Source: Dickeya zeae NCPPB 2538
GTDB lineage: Bacteria; Pseudomonadota; Gammaproteobacteria; Enterobacterales; Enterobacteriaceae
Assembly (NCBI RefSeq): GCF_000406165.1
Contig: NZ_CM001977.1
Coordinates: forward strand, 4,361,174 to 4,425,173
Length of the DNA stretch: 64,000 nucleotides
Direction of reading: 5' to 3'
Position 1 is the first letter of the stretch, and the number at the start of each line of letters is the position of its first letter. This document shows positions 9,119 to 18,066 of this stretch, piece by piece. Made by a program: the position numbers and the translations under genes. The notes beneath the pieces were generated by a model. The model had not been told where the DNA came from. It worked only from the letters and a program-made list of their open reading frames with translations, and did no database searches.

Positions 9119-11647
9119 TTATTTTTTATCCGTTCCCGCATCACGTCGGGTCGACAGCCTTTTTTCCGCCAGACGCCGGAGAACCGATGCCAGGCTCAGC
9201 CCTACCGCCGCTGCCAACAGCAACGCCATCACAGCCAGATACACCGAGTGCTGATTGGCGTACCAGACAATCATCATGTACCAGGGCATTTCACCACTGG
9301 GGAATTGCGGCCCGACCCGAAAACTGCGCACGCCGTTTTCATCGGTAATGATGGCGGTATCGCCCCGCACCGCGGCGTTAATGTTGGGTGAGTTCAGGTC
9401 GCCATATAACCGCAATAGCTGTTCATCGCTGCTGCCGGTCGCCACCACCACCACATGACTGGAACTCCACGGCGAGCGGTAACTCAGGAAGCCACGCCAG
9501 GCCTGATTAGACGAAAAATAACGGTCGGCATCGATCGGTGTGCGGTCCCAGTCACCGGTCATCAACGTACGCAAATGGGCCCACATGCTCGGCGTCTTAA
9601 CGCCAAAGGTGTGAGGGCTCACGGTGTACGGTGAATCAGACAACAAGGTTTGGTTGAACGCGGTCTGCTGCAGTGTGGTCACTGTCAGCACGTCACTGTT
9701 TTCCAGCTTCTGGCGATCGGCGGCATTGGTCGGCAGGCCAAACATCACACGGTTGTGATTGAGGCTTACCCCGGTGGCATCACCGGCACGACCCGCCAGA
9801 TTCAGCAGCAATCCAATTTCAGCATTGCTCGGGTTTTCCGGCAGCAGCATCACGGTTTGGGCGTAATCCGCCTGACGGCTAAACGGGAATGCCACCCCCA
9901 CGAAATAGGAGAGGTTCGGCAACATAGTGAAATGGCGCGTGCGACTCAGATCGATAGACGAGCTGTCAGCAATCTGACTCTTGATGTTGTTGTTGAGCAA
10001 CACACTGCACGGCGCGTCATCCTTTGCCCGAATATTAAAATAGAGCTGGAACTGGTTGTATCCATAAATCAAATACGGATCCACCTTGAGCGTGTAGTTC
10101 TCCTGACGGGAGTCTCCCCCCATCTCGCGCCATAGCTGTTGCAGTACACCAATCTTATTCACCGTCAGATTGCGCAAGAACGTGCCGTTGAGCATCACAT
10201 TCAGGTACGAGCGTTTCTCGTCGATCCAGGATTCTGACGGGAAACGGTAATTAACGGTGACCGGAATAGTATCGCCATCCCACAAGAACAGATCTGGCGC
10301 GGCGCGGAAATTAATGCGCAGTGCCTCATGCCACAGCCCATTGACCGTCATACTTTGATCATTGCGCAACAGTTCACTCAACCGTACCGGCCGGTCGGTA
10401 TTAATCCAACGCGGCGCATCGTAGGCACGGCGAAACGGTATCTTCTGCGGTGTGACCGACAGGCTTGAGGCATCACCGGTGAATGGCTGGCTGACCAGAC
10501 GGTAGGCCGCCTGTCGTAATTGCTCGTCATCCTTACCGACCACCAGCATCAGTTTGTAAACCGGGTTCACAGGGTTATCAATCAGTTGCAAGGTAGGTTC
10601 CGTCACCTCCGGCAACGTCAGCGTGCCGACCTTATCCCCCGGGCGGCCGAACACGATGCCGCTTTTCTCAGGCAGCGCATCGCGTATTACCGGGAACGTC
10701 ACGCCGTAGCCGTCCATCCGCATCCCCAGCCAGGAGGCCACCAGCGAGGCTGCACTCACCTCTGAAGGGTTTACCGTGGTCGGGAACACCATCGTCACCG
10801 TGGCTGGCGTCATCTGCAACGGGTCGATAAACGGACGCGGGAAATTCTCCAACCGGGTACCGATATCCAGTTGCTGGCCTTCCAGATGCAGCGTCGTCGT
10901 CGGCAAAATGGTCAGGTTGTAACGGGTAGCGCTATCGCGTTCACACAGCAGACGATCGGCATCATTGATACGAAAGCTCAGGTTATTGCTGGACACCACC
11001 ATCGCGGCGGGAATATCCAACTGAAACAGCGTGCTGTCACCCGTCGCTGCACTTAATGGCACAGTGCCCAGCGGCTGGCCGTTTAACATCAGTTGCATCG
11101 ACGTATTCAGCGCCGCCAGTTCCGGCGACACCCGCAACGCCAAATCCAACCGTGCGTTAGTCACAACCTGATCGCCCGGCAGCGTGAAAATTACCCCAGC
11201 CTGCACCTGTCCCCCGGCCAGAGTAATGCCTTGCGCTTGCCCCATCTGCGCGACGGAGACATCACTGGACAACGGCTGATAACCTGCCGCCGGATCGCCC
11301 ACTGGGGGCAGCAGCATGGAAGGCGTTGTCAGCGGCGGCGTCGCTTCCGGCACAACCGGGGACGGCGTCGCCGGTATAACCGGTGTTGCTGATGCGGATG
11401 TCGCTGGCGATACCGCCGATGAGGTCATCGGTGGCATATCGGGTAACGGTGCCTGTGCCGGCGCAACTGTCGTCACCGGCGTCGGTTCAGATGCCGTCGG
11501 CTGTGGGCTATTACCACCGGGACTCAGCATTGAGGGCAATAGCTCATCGGCGGCATCACCAGCGGCCAGCACACCATGACCACACAGCGCCAGCACACTG
11601 CCTACGCACAAGGGCAACAGCGCTTTGATAAAACGTGGCGTCATCAT
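9119..11647 (-). CDS. bcsB: Cellulose synthase periplasmic subunit BcsB
   Basis: BcsB is the membrane-anchored periplasmic partner of BcsA that guides the growing glucan chain. The 842-residue protein starts with a signal peptide (FIKALLPLCVGSVLALCGHGVLA). A low-complexity Pro/Ala/Thr linker of about 90 residues follows, then the carbohydrate-binding and flavodoxin-like repeats typical of the family. It ends with the transmembrane anchor VYLAVMALLLAAAVGLSLAS. The start overlaps the bcsA stop by 4 bases (ATGA), indicating coupled translation. The Pro/Thr-rich linker is longer than in E. coli BcsB as far as I can recall. Confidence 0.95.
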   Translation of the reverse strand: MMTPRFIKALLPLCVGSVLALCGHGVLAAGDAADELLPSMLSPGGNSPQPTASEPTPVTTVAPAQAPLPDMPPMTSSAVSPATSASATPVIPATPSPVVPEATPPLTTPSMLLPPVGDPAAGYQPLSSDVSVAQMGQAQGITLAGGQVQAGVIFTLPGDQVVTNARLDLALRVSPELAALNTSMQLMLNGQPLGTVPLSAATGDSTLFQLDIPAAMVVSSNNLSFRINDADRLLCERDSATRYNLTILPTTTLHLEGQQLDIGTRLENFPRPFIDPLQMTPATVTMVFPTTVNPSEVSAASLVASWLGMRMDGYGVTFPVIRDALPEKSGIVFGRPGDKVGTLTLPEVTEPTLQLIDNPVNPVYKLMLVVGKDDEQLRQAAYRLVSQPFTGDASSLSVTPQKIPFRRAYDAPRWINTDRPVRLSELLRNDQSMTVNGLWHEALRINFRAAPDLFLWDGDTIPVTVNYRFPSESWIDEKRSYLNVMLNGTFLRNLTVNKIGVLQQLWREMGGDSRQENYTLKVDPYLIYGYNQFQLYFNIRAKDDAPCSVLLNNNIKSQIADSSSIDLSRTRHFTMLPNLSYFVGVAFPFSRQADYAQTVMLLPENPSNAEIGLLLNLAGRAGDATGVSLNHNRVMFGLPTNAADRQKLENSDVLTVTTLQQTAFNQTLLSDSPYTVSPHTFGVKTPSMWAHLRTLMTGDWDRTPIDADRYFSSNQAWRGFLSYRSPWSSSHVVVVATGSSDEQLLRLYGDLNSPNINAAVRGDTAIITDENGVRSFRVGPQFPSGEMPWYMMIVWYANQHSVYLAVMALLLAAAVGLSLASVLRRLAEKRLSTRRDAGTDKK

Positions 11648-13734
11648 GCTGCAACGTCCTCCTTCTTCAGGTCCGCTTTTCTGCTACGACCCCTCACACT
11701 CATCCAGAAGAACGCGCACACGGTACGCACCACCGCCCACAGAGAACGCAAAGGACGATCCTTCTGCCAGGGCTGGCTCATCCAGGCATCCGCACGAGAC
11801 AGCACCACGCGCACCAGCGCCCGACGCTGGGCCAGTGGAATATCGTCAAATTGCAGGCGAATAATGTCGTCATCTGCCGCCACCGACTGCGCTGGCAGGC
11901 AGATTTCGCTGGATTGCAGCAACAGTTCAACCGCTTCAATTTCATCGGTTTTATGCCGTTGATCCGGCGCTTTAAGCTGTACCCCGCCCATCGACAGATT
12001 GATGGTCGTGGTACGCGAGGCAATGCCGCTGGCGTAATGAACAATGGCAGGTACATCCACATCAATACGGATGGTCTTGCGCACCTGCTTGGTTTCCCGG
12101 GCTACGGCTATCGCCGCCAGCAGGGTCAACAAGCTAAACAGCGCCCAGCCGACGTTCAGCAACATCACATAAGGGTCAACGTTGAAATAGTCATGCGCCA
12201 CGATACGGGTAACACCGGCACACACACCGGCTACCAGCAACACCGCCGCAACGACATGCGGACGCACAATGCGGAAATCAAAAAAACCTTCGTCCAACAA
12301 ACCGCCTTTATCAGTTACGTTGAACTTGCCGCGCTTCGGTGAAAACAGGGTAACAATGGTCGGGATAACCAGATGGAACGCCATCACCGTTTCATAAATC
12401 TCGCCCCAGAAGCTATAGCGAAAACGCCCGTTCATACGCGAGTTGACGTACATCGATACCACCAGATGTGGCAGCGCATAGGCGAAAATCATGGCCGCTG
12501 AGGCGTGAATAATATTAAGATTAAACAGCAGATAAGCCAGCGGCGCGGTCAGGAACACCACGCGCGGCAGACCAAACTGGAAATGCAGCATGGCGTTGAG
12601 GTAACACAACCGTTGCGGCCAGGTCAGCCCGCGCCCAAATAACGGGTTATCGACCCGGAAAATCTGCGTCATACCGCGCGCCCAGCGGGTACGCTGAATC
12701 ACATGCAATACCAGTCGTTCCGTCGCCAGCCCCGCTGCCAGCGGAATCGACAAAAACGCAGACTTCCAGCCTTTACGCTGCATCTTGATGGCGGTATGCG
12801 CGTCTTCCGTTACGGTTTCCACCGCAAAACCACCGATCTCCATCAACGCTGAGCGACGAATCACCGCACAGGAACCGCAGAAAAAAGCCGCGTTCCAGAG
12901 GTCGTTGCCTTGCTGCACCGGCCCGTAAAACAGTGCGCCTTCGTTTGGCATATCCCGGGCTGCACGCAGGTTACGTTCGAACGGATCCGGCGAATAAAAG
13001 TAGTGCGGCGTCTGCAACAGGGCCAGTTTCGGGTCTGACAGGAACGGGCCTACCGTCGCCTGCAGGAAGATACGTTTGGCGACATGGTCACAGTCAAATA
13101 CGCAAATCAGCTCACCCTGGGTCAGCTTGAGCGCATGGTTAAGGTTACCGGCCTTGGCGTGCGAGTTGTTATCGCGGGTGATATAACCGATGCCAGCCTG
13201 CGAGGCGAACACGGCAAACTCACTGCGTTTACCGTCATCCAGCAGATAAATTTTCATTTTCTCGCGCGGATAATCGATGCACTGCGCTGCCAGTACCGTA
13301 TCACGCACCACATCCAGGCTTTCGTTATAGGTCGGGATATACACATCCACCGTCGGCCACAGTTGGGTGTCCTCCGGCATCGGCTCAATGACACGCTCAA
13401 GCGGCCAGGCGGTCTGCAGAAAACCTAATAACAACACAATCCAGACATAGAACTCGGCAATAAACAGCCCAATACCGAGAATGGCTTCAATTTCAGAATT
13501 GAAATGCAGGGTTGCTGTTGCCCGCCAATATATATAGCGAGTCGAAGAGAGTACCGACAAAATAATCAGTATTAGCGTCACCGGTCGACTTTTATTGAAG
13601 CCCAGCAAAAACATCAACGCCAGACTAATCAAACCGAATATATATTGTTTTTCGCTATCCATTGGGGTGATAACAATCACCGCCGCAACCGGCAACAATA
13701 GCAACAGCACGGCTAAAAACAGGATCTTTTTCAT
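11644..13734 (-). CDS. bcsA: Cellulose synthase catalytic subunit BcsA
   Basis: BcsA is the inner-membrane GT2 glycosyltransferase that polymerises UDP-glucose and is activated by c-di-GMP. All key motifs are present: DDG (166-168), DCD (214-216), TED (309-311) and QRTRW (347-351). The C-terminal PilZ domain has RKTIR (552-556) and NLSMGG (579-584), matching the RxxxR and [D/N]xSxxG c-di-GMP signatures. The enzyme should therefore be intact and c-di-GMP responsive. At 696 residues it lacks the long N-terminal extension of E. coli BcsA. AGGA precedes the ATG. It follows bcsQ after 110 bases. Confidence 0.97.
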   Translation of the reverse strand: MKKILFLAVLLLLLPVAAVIVITPMDSEKQYIFGLISLALMFLLGFNKSRPVTLILIILSVLSSTRYIYWRATATLHFNSEIEAILGIGLFIAEFYVWIVLLLGFLQTAWPLERVIEPMPEDTQLWPTVDVYIPTYNESLDVVRDTVLAAQCIDYPREKMKIYLLDDGKRSEFAVFASQAGIGYITRDNNSHAKAGNLNHALKLTQGELICVFDCDHVAKRIFLQATVGPFLSDPKLALLQTPHYFYSPDPFERNLRAARDMPNEGALFYGPVQQGNDLWNAAFFCGSCAVIRRSALMEIGGFAVETVTEDAHTAIKMQRKGWKSAFLSIPLAAGLATERLVLHVIQRTRWARGMTQIFRVDNPLFGRGLTWPQRLCYLNAMLHFQFGLPRVVFLTAPLAYLLFNLNIIHASAAMIFAYALPHLVVSMYVNSRMNGRFRYSFWGEIYETVMAFHLVIPTIVTLFSPKRGKFNVTDKGGLLDEGFFDFRIVRPHVVAAVLLVAGVCAGVTRIVAHDYFNVDPYVMLLNVGWALFSLLTLLAAIAVARETKQVRKTIRIDVDVPAIVHYASGIASRTTTINLSMGGVQLKAPDQRHKTDEIEAVELLLQSSEICLPAQSVAADDDIIRLQFDDIPLAQRRALVRVVLSRADAWMSQPWQKDRPLRSLWAVVRTVCAFFWMSVRGRSRKADLKKEDVAA

Positions 13735-13844
13735 CGATTATCCTGATATTTAATTGATGGAAAATATTTGCGCGCACACACCTTGTGCCGGGGAAACCAG
13801 CCGGAGAATATCAATTTCTTCACAAATATAGCCGGAACCGGCGA

Positions 13845-14660
13845 CTAGTGGTTCATAACAGCCTGATAGGCTGGCAGATCGGCGTGAACTTCTCCATTGC
13901 CGATTCGAATATCCAGCAGCGCAGCAACACGCTTTCCAATCAGTTCAATATCAAATGCAGCGGCAGACACCGGGCTGAAATCAAAAATAGAGCGTTGGGA
14001 CGCATTGGCTTCAGCCACGCTTTCATCGCGGTGCACGCTGCCTATCAGTTTGTCCGCCATGCGTTGCTGAACAAACGAGGTGACCTGACTGCTGACCGCA
14101 CGACGGTTATCCGTCTGATTGAGCAGCAGGTAAGAACCTTTGCGGTGGTTGAGAGGCTGCCCTGTCAGCTTGTTGCCTTCAACATGCGGCATCAGCGACA
14201 AAGAGGCCGTATCCGCCATCATCACCACCAAATGCAGATCGGCCAGTTCCGTCATAGCCTTCAGAGCCGGACTTGGCCCTGGCGGGAAATCCGCCACGAT
14301 CACCAGCCCCGGATAATTCATCACCGAGCTGAGGCCACGTTTAAGAAACAGTGGGTCGCTCGCCAGACGGTGCTCAAATGCCACCCGTTGATCTTCGGTA
14401 ACATTGCCGTAAGGCAGCACAAAAATATTATCGCCCGTGGTCAGAATAGACTGGCTCCAGTCCGCCGTTTCATCAGATTTAGCGACATAACCGCGCTCAT
14501 CACCGAGCGGCACGCCAAAATGCAGACGCAAGGCATTCTGCACATCGAAGTCGATAGCCAGCACTTTGCTACCCCCACGGGCCAGCGCATATGCCAGATT
14601 AGCCGCCATGGTGGTTTTACCGACGCCACCTTTCGGAGAACAGACACAAACTAACGGCAT
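13845..14660 (-). CDS. bcsQ: Cellulose biosynthesis MinD/ParA-like ATPase BcsQ
   Basis: BcsQ is a SIMIBI-class ATPase that in E. coli is needed for assembly and polar localisation of the cellulose synthase. The 271-residue protein opens with a deviant Walker A motif (SPKGGVGKTTMAANLA, residues 8-23) and carries a Walker B-like segment (LVIVADFPPGPS). The start codon lies inside the end of bcsO (10-base overlap), so the two are translationally coupled. In E. coli the partner is BcsR; here the upstream gene is bcsO. Confidence 0.92.
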   Translation of the reverse strand: MPLVCVCSPKGGVGKTTMAANLAYALARGGSKVLAIDFDVQNALRLHFGVPLGDERGYVAKSDETADWSQSILTTGDNIFVLPYGNVTEDQRVAFEHRLASDPLFLKRGLSSVMNYPGLVIVADFPPGPSPALKAMTELADLHLVVMMADTASLSLMPHVEGNKLTGQPLNHRKGSYLLLNQTDNRRAVSSQVTSFVQQRMADKLIGSVHRDESVAEANASQRSIFDFSPVSAAAFDIELIGKRVAALLDIRIGNGEVHADLPAYQAVMNH

Positions 14661-15268
14661 AACGCAATTTTCTCCAACAAGGGTTTTAATAACATCGTCT
14701 TGGAAGCCGCATGGGTTTCATCATGACGTTGAACATTGAATAACTGGCGGAATCGGCCAGTATCGGTAGCCATTGACGCGTCGTTTGTTACCGGAACAGA
14801 CAGCATCGACGCCGATGACAACGGATGCGGCCGTACCGCTTCGGGTTGCAACACCGCATGACTCCCGGCGATCGCCGGTTGTGGTTGTATTGGTGGCTGT
14901 GATTGTGTTTGCAACTGCGGTGCAGGCGCTACCCCGGCAGGCGGCAATGACGCAGCCACTGCGCTAAGCAGCGAGGGAGAGTCATCCCCTGGAGCATCAG
15001 GAACCAGAAGAGAAGGGGGCGCTACGCGACGAGGCGATGTCGGCGCGGTCGCAGACAACGCATGCAGGTTCGCAGGCACAGGTTGTGCCATATCCACCGT
15101 TTGCGCGCCAGACAGCGAATCGTCATCCGCCTGATTGCGCAACAGTTGTTTCATGATCGGCCAGACGACAGCGTCAGATTGCATTACCTGTCCGGACATG
15201 TCCCTGAAATTAATATCTTTTATCTGGGCTTTATCCTTAAAGCGTTGCATATCATCGTAACTATTCAT
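14651..15268 (-). CDS. bcsO: Proline-rich cellulose biosynthesis protein BcsO
   Basis: This 205-residue protein heads the cellulose operon. The middle (about residues 60-150) is rich in proline, alanine, serine and glutamine (for example PAPQLQTQSQPPIQPQPAIA) and is probably disordered. Short conserved-looking ends flank it: FKDKAQIKDINFRDMSG...VVWPIMKQLL at the N-terminus and GRFRQLFNVQ...LLKPLLEKIAL at the C-terminus. The N-terminal stretch can be aligned by eye with E. coli BcsR, the BcsQ partner. Proline-rich BcsO proteins are known from bcsD-type operons of enterobacteria. The ribosome site before the ATG is weak. Confidence 0.75.
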   Translation of the reverse strand: MNSYDDMQRFKDKAQIKDINFRDMSGQVMQSDAVVWPIMKQLLRNQADDDSLSGAQTVDMAQPVPANLHALSATAPTSPRRVAPPSLLVPDAPGDDSPSLLSAVAASLPPAGVAPAPQLQTQSQPPIQPQPAIAGSHAVLQPEAVRPHPLSSASMLSVPVTNDASMATDTGRFRQLFNVQRHDETHAASKTMLLKPLLEKIALCR

Positions 15269-15679
15269 CTAACTGACATTTCCCTGGAAAAGGATGACGG
15301 CTAAATAGCGCGAAACAACCGCGCAAAAAACGCTCTTTTAAGATTAGTCTTATACCGAGATTTGTGATGAAGGTAAATTACCCAAGAAAAATAAATAAAT
15401 ATTCTATAAGTAAACTTTTCCTTCTCTAACGTGTTTAAAGCAACATAATCTATCGGCTGAATGTTCACTGTCTTGATAGTTAAACTCACGGTAATTACAG
15501 CGGAAACTACTCGCTCAAGGCGGTGCAATAAATGTACCGCGAGAAGATAGTCTAGTATCCGCCTGAAATCCACGATTAAATATTAACCAAATCGTTAAAA
15601 TAAATTAAATAATCATCCCATCAGTACGTGTCTTGCGCAACCGTGCGGTGCTTATCCCATGATACAGTTGGACACCTGA
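15269..15679. other. Upstream region of the cellulose operon
   Basis: This AT-rich gap of about 410 bases separates bcsO from eamA and should carry the bcs promoter. A minus-strand frame at 15301-15573 (90 codons) begins with GTG, lacks a ribosome site and resembles nothing I know, so I do not call it. I see no clear terminator for eamA. Confidence 0.5.
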
Positions 15680-16588
15680 TTACAACTGCCGCGCCAATCG
15701 AAACAGCCATAACCGTGCGCCAAATACGTTGACCAATAATCCCAGCATAACCAGCGCCGCCCCTGACAGTTGTCTGCCGGACAGACTTTCCCCTAGTAAT
15801 AGCGACGCACTCAGTATGCCGACGACCGGCACCAACAACGACAGCGGCGCAACGCGCCAGGTCTCATAGCGCGACAACAAATTGCCCCAAATGGCATACC
15901 CAATCAGCGTAGAAATAAACGACAGATACATCAGTGCCAGCATGGTTGGCAAACGCATCGTTATCAGGCTTTCGACCATGGTATCCGCGCCTTCGAATAA
16001 CCAGGAACACAACAGAAACGGCCCCACCGGAATCAGAGCGCTCCAGACCACCAGCGACATGGCGTTGACCCGGTACTGACGCATAATGTGCTTGTTACAG
16101 AGATTGCCGCAGGCCCAGGAAGCCGCCGCCGCCAGCGTCAGCATCAACGTTGTCAGCGTCATACCCGGCAGTGCGGCATTCGCGGCATGCCCCCCGGACA
16201 ACACCACCATGCCCAGTGCTGCCACCACAATCCCCAGCCAGTGATTCCATTGCAGGCGCTCACCCAACCACCATGCCCCCAGCATCAGGGTAAAAAACGC
16301 CTGCGACTGGAGAACTAATGACGCCATGCCAACCGGCATCCCCATTTTTATGGCGCAAAACAGAAATGCGAACTGCCCGAAACTGATGGTCATACCATAA
16401 GCAGCCAGCCAGCGTAGCGGCAATGCCGGGCGCGGTACCAGTAAAATAGCCGGTAACGCCACCAGCAAAAAACGCAGCCCGGCCAGCAAAAATGGCGGCA
16501 TATCATGCAAGCCGATCTTCATCACCACAAAATTCACACCCCATACCACCACCACACACAATGCCAGCAACCGATCTTTTATTGTCAT
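15680..16588 (-). CDS. eamA: Cysteine/O-acetylserine exporter EamA
   Basis: This 302-residue protein is a DMT-superfamily transporter with two EamA domains and about ten membrane helices. It is close to E. coli EamA (YdeD), which exports O-acetylserine and cysteine. Shared stretches include LALCVVVVWGVNFVVMKIGL, SFGQFAFLFCAIKMGMP and YETWRVAPLSLLVPVVGI. AAGGCAG precedes the ATG. It is divergent from the WYL regulator at 16751, which could control it, although that link is only positional. Confidence 0.88.
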   Translation of the reverse strand: MTIKDRLLALCVVVVWGVNFVVMKIGLHDMPPFLLAGLRFLLVALPAILLVPRPALPLRWLAAYGMTISFGQFAFLFCAIKMGMPVGMASLVLQSQAFFTLMLGAWWLGERLQWNHWLGIVVAALGMVVLSGGHAANAALPGMTLTTLMLTLAAAASWACGNLCNKHIMRQYRVNAMSLVVWSALIPVGPFLLCSWLFEGADTMVESLITMRLPTMLALMYLSFISTLIGYAIWGNLLSRYETWRVAPLSLLVPVVGILSASLLLGESLSGRQLSGAALVMLGLLVNVFGARLWLFRLARQL

Positions 16589-16750
16589 TTTTATCTGCCT
16601 TTAAACACCACACCTACTGAGTAAGCTACTGGCAAACAGGTTCAGCCGACAGACACAGTTATACGCAATGACAGGTAATACAGAGTACCGGTGAAAAATC
16701 ACGGTATCCGGTTACAATCGCCACACCCGGTTTAAGAGGAAAATCGCGCC

Positions 16751-17452
16751 ATGTCCCGCGCTCAACGCCTGCTCACCCTGATTCAATTACTAAGAAGCCA
16801 TCGTTTTGCCGTTCCCGGCCCGCAACTGGCAGAAACACTGGGGATCAGCCTGCGCACGCTATATCGCGATATCGCCACGTTGCAATCTCAGGGCGCGCCG
16901 ATTGTCGGCGAAGCTGGCCTCGGTTACGTGCTGCAACCGGGTTTTACCCTGCCACCGCTGATGTTTACCGAAGAGGAGATTGAAGCGCTGGTGCTCGGGT
17001 CTCGCTGGGTCGTCAGGCAGGCAGACCCACGTTTACAGGAAAGCGCCAGAAACGCGCTGATGAAAATTGCTGCCATATTGCCCAATGCGTTGCGCGATAC
17101 GCTGGATAACACCACTCTGCTGGTGGCGCCGACAACGCTGGCAGTCAGCGATAGCGTTGACCTGCAACCACTGCGCCAGGCAATACGCGACGAGCACAAA
17201 GTCACCCTGCATTATCAGGATGGCCAGGGCAACACCTCAACCCGATTGATTTGGCCATTCGTTCTGGGTTATTTCGAGCAAGCTCGCGTTCTTGGTGCCT
17301 GGTGTGAAACTCGTCAGGCGTTCCGCCATTTCCGTACCGATCGCATTCTCGCCTTTACGGTCGAAACCGACATCTATCCGACATCACGGCGTCGTTTATT
17401 CAAACAATGGCGGGAGCAACAAGGCATTCGCTTGTCCAACGAAGACTGCTGA
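16751..17452 (+). CDS. YafY-type HTH/WYL transcriptional regulator
   Basis: The 233-residue protein has an N-terminal winged-helix HTH (QRLLTLIQLLRSHRFAVPGPQLAETLGISLRTLYRDIATLQ, positions about 4-45) and a C-terminal WYL-type ligand-binding region. It belongs to the YafY/DeoR-like group, regulators often paired with a VOC-family protein exactly as here. GAGGA lies before the ATG. The likely targets are itself, the VOC gene 120 bases downstream, or divergent eamA. The effector is unknown. Confidence 0.82.
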   Translation: MSRAQRLLTLIQLLRSHRFAVPGPQLAETLGISLRTLYRDIATLQSQGAPIVGEAGLGYVLQPGFTLPPLMFTEEEIEALVLGSRWVVRQADPRLQESARNALMKIAAILPNALRDTLDNTTLLVAPTTLAVSDSVDLQPLRQAIRDEHKVTLHYQDGQGNTSTRLIWPFVLGYFEQARVLGAWCETRQAFRHFRTDRILAFTVETDIYPTSRRRLFKQWREQQGIRLSNEDC

Positions 17453-17574
17453 CAAAAATTGTCAGCAGGGTGGGGTAAGGTACGAATACGGCACACAGCC
17501 GAATTTCCTGACCTGGGCTGTCGCGCGCCATGATACGCCATACAGCCCGTGTATCCCTGATAGTGGAGAGCACC

Positions 17575-17946
17575 ATGACAGATGCCCATTACGTTCTTTT
17601 CTACGTTGATAACCCGGCCCGTAGCGCCCGTTTTTATAGTCAGTTGCTCAGTCTGGCACCGGTAGAGCAATCGCCTACCTTTGCGATGTTTGCACTGAAA
17701 ACCGATCTGGTGTTAGGACTGTGGTCAAAACACACCGTAGAGCCCACCGTTGCCCAGCCGGGCTTTTCCAGCGAGCTGGCCTTTCGTCTGCCGGATCAGG
17801 CAGCGGTAGATGCCTGTTACGCTCGCTGGACGGCACAAGAGGTCACCGTGATCCAAACACCGACCACCATGGATTTTGGCTATACCTTTACCGTGCAAGA
17901 CCCGGACGGTCATCGCCTGCGCGTTTTTGCCTATCTCGACGCCTGA
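17575..17946 (+). CDS. VOC-fold (glyoxalase/bleomycin-resistance-like) protein
   Basis: A 123-residue single-module vicinal-oxygen-chelate protein: it begins MTDAHYVLFYVDNPARSARFYSQLL and ends with the family-typical FTVQDPDGHRLRVFAYLDA. Such proteins bind metals or small hydrophobic or antibiotic ligands; the substrate cannot be told from sequence. The start at 17575 is favoured by GTGGAGAG just upstream and by the family start, over an upstream in-frame start at 17530. It follows the WYL regulator, with which it probably forms a small unit. Confidence 0.8.
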   Translation: MTDAHYVLFYVDNPARSARFYSQLLSLAPVEQSPTFAMFALKTDLVLGLWSKHTVEPTVAQPGFSSELAFRLPDQAAVDACYARWTAQEVTVIQTPTTMDFGYTFTVQDPDGHRLRVFAYLDA

Positions 17947-18066
17947 TGATGACCCAGCCGTCCCGTTGGCCTGCGGGGCGGCCGGTGTCGCTATCAGGCA
18001 AATTTGCCTGCCGCCCACGCTTCAACGTAACCTGTCAGCATCACTGTCGACGCCAGGGACTTCCCG

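Noticed and set aside
15301..15573. 90-codon minus-strand frame upstream of bcsO that might be an extra bcs gene
   Set aside because: It begins with GTG, has no ribosome site, lies in AT-rich sequence and has no recognisable family features.
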